Positions 61,101 to 64,000 of a stretch of DNA of 64,000 nt are shown here, in pieces (the stretch's first letter is position 1; the number at the start of each line of letters is the position of its first letter). The DNA comes from Rhabdornis inornatus. Lineage: Eukaryota; Chordata; Aves; Passeriformes; Rhabdornithidae. A program made the translations under genes and the position numbers. Location: the NCBI GenBank assembly GCA_013397075.1, contig VWZS01007655.1:1325838-1389837 (forward strand), written 5' to 3'. The notes beneath the pieces are model-generated. The model was not told the origin of the DNA, did no database searches, and saw only the letters and a program-made list of their open reading frames with translations.

Positions 61101-61481
61101 TCCACTTAATGAAATATGTGTATTTTTATATATAGACTGTAATGCCATGGTATCTAAACTAAATCAGTTTCTTGAATAGAATTTTTCAATCTGTTCATGG
61201 GCACATGTTCTCCTACTTAATGTATCAATGTAAGCCATAATAGTACCAATAGGAACTGTATAAGTGCTCAGGAAGAGGCTCTGTGGGACATGGTAAAAAT
61301 GTTTTCCTGCCAAACACATTTTGATAGCGTCTATATTTTTGTATACAGCCTTTCAGCTTTGTTGCAAGTGACTCATTAACTCTTTTATATTTAATTAGAA
61401 CCCCTAAGACCTCAGTGAATGGGGTTGAGCAAAATAGAAGGAAGGCCTCAGGGAGCAGAATGTCTTCCAAGGCTGTTTCAG
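52036..61481 (+). CDS. CCP110: Centriolar coiled-coil protein 110 (3' partial)
   Basis: CP110 caps the distal end of centrioles, restrains cilium assembly and controls centriole length. Thirteen coding exons (52036-52179, 53138-53266, 54240-55887, 56545-56669, 56809-56992, 57676-57812, 58107-58223, 58485-58586, 58868-58984, 59145-59224, 59807-59869, 60774-60833, 61399-61481) give about 996 codons; human has 1012. Landmarks are an early coiled coil, [16 protein letters not shown] near residue 364, a cyclin-docking-like KRRLDLD near 584, coiled coil [20 protein letters not shown], an IQ-like ITAVAKGFLTRRLLQ and QNAPVHRLL. The last human residues (VYAGKIQRKRPNVATI) are not found, so one short exon probably lies beyond the window. 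Start: two in-frame ATGs at 52036 and 52042; the second matches the human MEEYEKF start. Confidence 0.94.
53138..53266 (+). CDS. CCP110: CCP110 exon, coiled coil
   Basis: 129 nt in phase 0; encodes LERKKEIQQYKEKALELETR and LLNRVQEIVENVQ. Matches human KALLTRVQEILDNVQ. Confidence 0.95.
54240..55887 (+). CDS. CCP110: CCP110 large central exon
   Basis: 1648 nt; Ser-rich, largely disordered middle of CP110. Recognisable blocks: [85 protein letters not shown] and EKVKRRLDLD. Acceptor TTTGCAG, donor GTAAAA. Confidence 0.97.
56545..56669 (+). CDS. CCP110: CCP110 exon, coiled coil
   Basis: 125 nt; encodes [20 protein letters not shown] and ILIAEQEREQEKLQK, nearly identical to human. Confidence 0.97.
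56809..56992 (+). CDS. CCP110: CCP110 exon
   Basis: 184 nt; continues the coiled coil (ELEEQERKLKGKK) then MELEWRKKSESGLLE. Donor GTAAAA. Confidence 0.95.
57676..57812 (+). CDS. CCP110: CCP110 exon
   Basis: 137 nt; encodes FSSTSETSFYLWGPSGSGVI and IKTRWTQ. Matches human FYLWGSSTSGL...KTRWSQ. Confidence 0.95.
58107..58223 (+). CDS. CCP110: CCP110 exon, IQ-like
   Basis: 117 nt; encodes FDKITAVAKGFLTRRLLQTE, an IQ-like basic helix; calmodulin binding is known for CP110. Acceptor TTTAAG. Confidence 0.95.
58485..58586 (+). CDS. CCP110: CCP110 exon
   Basis: 102 nt; encodes [20 protein letters not shown] and ERVMAQ. Matches human [20 protein letters not shown]. Confidence 0.96.
58868..58984 (+). 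CDS. CCP110: CCP110 exon
   Basis: 117 nt; encodes LRAALYDIHDIFFTMEASER and HDREVRKEKMLRQM. Strongly conserved C-terminal region. Confidence 0.96.
59145..59224 (+). CDS. CCP110: CCP110 exon
   Basis: 80 nt; encodes VTLSTATQKSLDRKKYM. Donor GTATGT splits the Lys codon. Confidence 0.95.
59807..59869 (+). CDS. CCP110: CCP110 exon
   Basis: 63 nt; encodes ATEMGIPSKRIIIKQKTPEN. Matches human [20 protein letters not shown]. Confidence 0.93.
60774..60833 (+). CDS. CCP110: CCP110 exon
   Basis: 60 nt; encodes ILQPNQGQNAPVHRLLCRQ. Matches human VLQPNQGQNAPVHRLLSRQ. Confidence 0.95.
61399..61481 (+). CDS. CCP110: CCP110 penultimate exon
   Basis: 83 nt; encodes TPKTSVNGVEQNRRKASGSR and MSSKAVS, leaving phase 1 at donor GTGTGT. 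If the donor is not used, translation ends after GV at TAG 61487-61489. Confidence 0.88.
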
Positions 61482-61915
61482 GTGTGTAGAAAATTGGTGC
61501 TTGGATCTTATAGTAAATAAGTTACTAGTATCTAGAAAAAAAATTGGCAATATATTGTTTTCCTTTCCTTGTGCACCTGCTTTGCTATGCCTTGAGCCTA
61601 ACCTATCTCTTCAAACAAACCTGCGCCGGTAACTGAACCATCCACTTCCAAATTCTATAAACAAAGTATATAGAATGTGCTGCACAGCTCATTTGCTTTC
61701 ACTCACCAGATGCCCAGTCATAAAAAAGATTGCCAGATATATTCACTGGCACTGTTGAGAAATTGATAGTAGTCAAAATAGCCTTGGATTGGAATCTTCA
61801 TGTCATTTAGTTCTTAGTTCTTTACACACATCTTCAGCAATGGAGTGTATTCAAAGGACAGGAAGGACATTTTCACACTCCTCAGCGGGTGTTCACTCAT
61901 CATACAGTCCTAAAA

Positions 61916-61942
61916 TTATATATATATATGTATACATATATT
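61916..61942 (+). repeat. AT-rich microsatellite
   Basis: Alternating TA/AT with GTATAC interruptions. Confidence 0.85.
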
Positions 61943-62434
61943 CCTGTAGCATCTTACAGCATGTTTGAGTCTTAATGATCTCAATGATCTAAGTTTGAAA
62001 GTGGAGTATTTCTGTGTTACCATACAGAGATTACTGATTGGTTACCTTTTATATAAAAGGTTTGATAATAGTGCTGAACCTCTGATAAATCACTATGAAT
62101 GGTCTTATACAATTTATATTTTTTTAAATTAGATTTTAAATTTCTTAAGTGATAAACCTAGATTTATCAAAGGTAAAGTGGTTGTTAGGTTTTTAAACTA
62201 TTTAAGATCTGAATTACACTTTGTTCTCAAAGAAGAGTTACACAAGTCAGGTATAAGGATTGGGTATTTTTGGGTTTAATAAGGGAAATGTGTAATGTAG
62301 TAGGATTTCAGCTGTCTTCCATAATGTTTTAAATAATCTGTATGTATTAAGGATCAAACCTTTTCTCTAAGGGAAATGTTTTATTTATTGCTGCCCCAGA
62401 GCAGTGCTGGCAGGGAGTATCTGTGAGTTTGAAC

Positions 62435-62478
62435 ACAGTGTGTTTTACACTGTTTAAATGGGATTTTTCCCATTTAAA
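62435..62478. repeat. Pair of adjacent hairpin-forming inverted repeats
   Basis: acagtgt (62435-62441) with acactgt (62447-62453), then tttaaatggg (62453-62462) with cccatttaaa (62469-62478) around a six-base loop. Both arms are perfect. Confidence 0.8.
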
Positions 62479-64000
62479 AATGCTTTGTGAAATCAAAAGA
62501 AGTGGCTACAGAAGGATGTATAGTGAGGCAGTATGCATAAACATGGATAACATTGCAGTATCAGAGAGGGAAATAAAAGGCAGGTGATGGGATCCCAACC
62601 AGAGTGTGTTCATTTATTTTTCTGTTGTTGGTTCTCCTGGCAGTGCTGTCATCACCAAAGTAGAGCATGGCAGTTTTTTCGTTGGACTCAGTGACACTGC
62701 AGAAAAATTAGCAAAGATAATAAATAATCTTCCTGAAATATAAAGCAGAAAATAAAGTAAATGATATTATTTTGGCAACCAGAGGTAGCCATTAAGGCAA
62801 GCATTCATATGCAGGTTTGCTACTGACTAATAAATGAGTGTGCTGAAGAACAGGGACAACAAAACAATTAAAACCTCTCCCTGTTACAGTATTACAGAGG
62901 TTGTAAAAGGGTAGTAGTGTTAGGGTGGTGTTAGGGTCAGGTTTGGCACTGATTTGTGGTTTGGATGCCAACCCCAAAATCATGTAATTCACACTGAGCT
63001 CATAATGAAGCACGGTGGTGTTTATATTGTGTCTGGCACCAGACATCCAATTAAGCATTCAACACTCCTCTGTTGGCAGTGTATGCTGCTCTGCCAAGGA
63101 GGTCCCTGGGTTTATCTTAGTAATAGTTACCAAACTTGTGTCAAGTCATACTTGTCAATGAAAAAAATCCTTTGGAATAGATCTCCAGATTTCTCTTTGC
63201 CTTGTTACTGTTTGTCAAATATCTGGAAAGTCATTGAATGCCTTCTGCAGTGGCCTTCTTGGAACTTCAGGCAGATGTGGTTAACCAGTTGTATGCTGGT
63301 TTGTTCTGGTTGTTCAGTGTAACCTATGTAGAGCTTGGACATCACATGTGTTCCTGTGGTGCAATACCAACACTTCTGTGTGCTCCTTCAGAGATAGGTT
63401 AGACTTCTTGTCCTAAATGAGTAGAAATGCATTCTGAAAATGTTACACGAGCAGGAAAGAAACAATCTACATAACTGTGCAATAATGAAAAAACTTAATT
63501 TGAATATATTTAAATAGAATATTATTTCCTTTATATATGGATGAAATGTGAATAGTGAAAAGTCTGGGAGTATGTTAAATAGGGTGTTGATTTAATTTCT
63601 TGTCCTCGTTCATTCCTGACTACCAATTAAATTGTGCTTATTGGAAGGGCAAAAAGGGAAGGAGGATAGTAAGATACAGTTATTATAAATACATTCAACT
63701 TTGATATGAGACAAACTCTCAGAAGAAAATTATAACATACTTGTCCAACGATTTTTTCTTTTGTTCTCCTGATTGCTGTTTTAAATTCTGTCTGCAAAGT
63801 GCTTTGTAGCTCTAATACCACTCAGAGCAGTTGTTGTCACTTGATTCCTAAACAAAATGTCTTCTTGCCAGAAAAAGACAATCCTAAACTTAGTTTTTTT
63901 GGTGTTTACTTCTTCAATCCAAAGTTCTGTGGTTAAGAGAAAAGTACAGACTCATAAATCAGTTATTTTTTTAACTTCAATTAGTTTAAATCAGACCGAG

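Larger units (their letters stand above)
61482..64000. other. CCP110 last intron (presumed), no exon recognised
   Basis: I searched by eye for an acceptor followed by the conserved YAGK..RKRPNV tail and found none. Contents are an AT microsatellite near 61916-61942, a CCTTTTATATAAAAGG palindrome at 62045-62060 and two adjacent inverted repeats at 62435-62478. Confidence 0.5.

Noticed and set aside
62045..62060. Perfect palindrome CCTTTTATATAAAAGG
   Set aside because: A 16-bp AT-rich palindrome is expected occasionally by chance in this composition; nothing around it suggests a regulatory site.

Overview
This is nuclear DNA from a vertebrate, most likely a bird. The genes are split into short exons with GT..AG introns. 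CpG-rich islands mark the promoters, and two 3'-truncated CR1-type LINE tails are present. The genes are compact: a 22-exon TMC5 fits in about 15 kb. A turtle or crocodilian is less likely but cannot be excluded from the sequence alone. The encoded proteins are recognisable orthologues of genes that lie together on human 16p12.

Layout. (1) 1-230: a CpG-rich block at the left edge, read as the promoter and start of a minus-strand gene, possibly COQ7. (2) About 230-15.3 kb, minus strand: TMC7, with 15 coding exons readable; the first coding exon falls in or next to a 362-base assembly gap (14847-15208). (3) 15.3-26.6 kb: intergenic DNA with one CR1 tail and an unassigned CpG island at 18.9-19.3 kb that may be the TMC5 promoter. 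(4) 26.6-41.8 kb, plus strand: TMC5, 22 coding exons, 870 codons before the stop. (5) About 42-49.1 kb, minus strand: GDE1, six coding exons, 329 residues, complete, convergent with TMC5. (6) 49.1-52.0 kb: the GDE1/CCP110 intergenic region, with a 40-bp minisatellite, a 23-bp GC-rich minisatellite and a 34-base gap. (7) 52.0-61.5 kb, plus strand: CCP110, 13 coding exons, about 996 codons. One short terminal exon is missing and is presumed to lie beyond the window.

How the genes relate. TMC7 and TMC5 are paralogous ten-pass membrane proteins placed head to head. They share exon sizes and splice phases, including the 98-nt exon carrying the TMC signature motif. GDE1 is a membrane glycerophosphodiester phosphodiesterase and CCP110 a centriole-capping protein; their 5' ends face apart across about 3 kb of GC-rich DNA. 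Beyond synteny nothing suggests a shared pathway. I found no exotic or previously undescribed system. The most interesting points are the TMC7/TMC5 arrangement, the repeats next to the GDE1 and CCP110 promoters, a duplicated intronic element in TMC7, the GC-extreme TMC5 last exon, and an open reading frame with a membrane segment in the GDE1 3' region. All exon boundaries were read by eye from splice sites, reading phase and protein similarity recalled from memory; no alignment was run.
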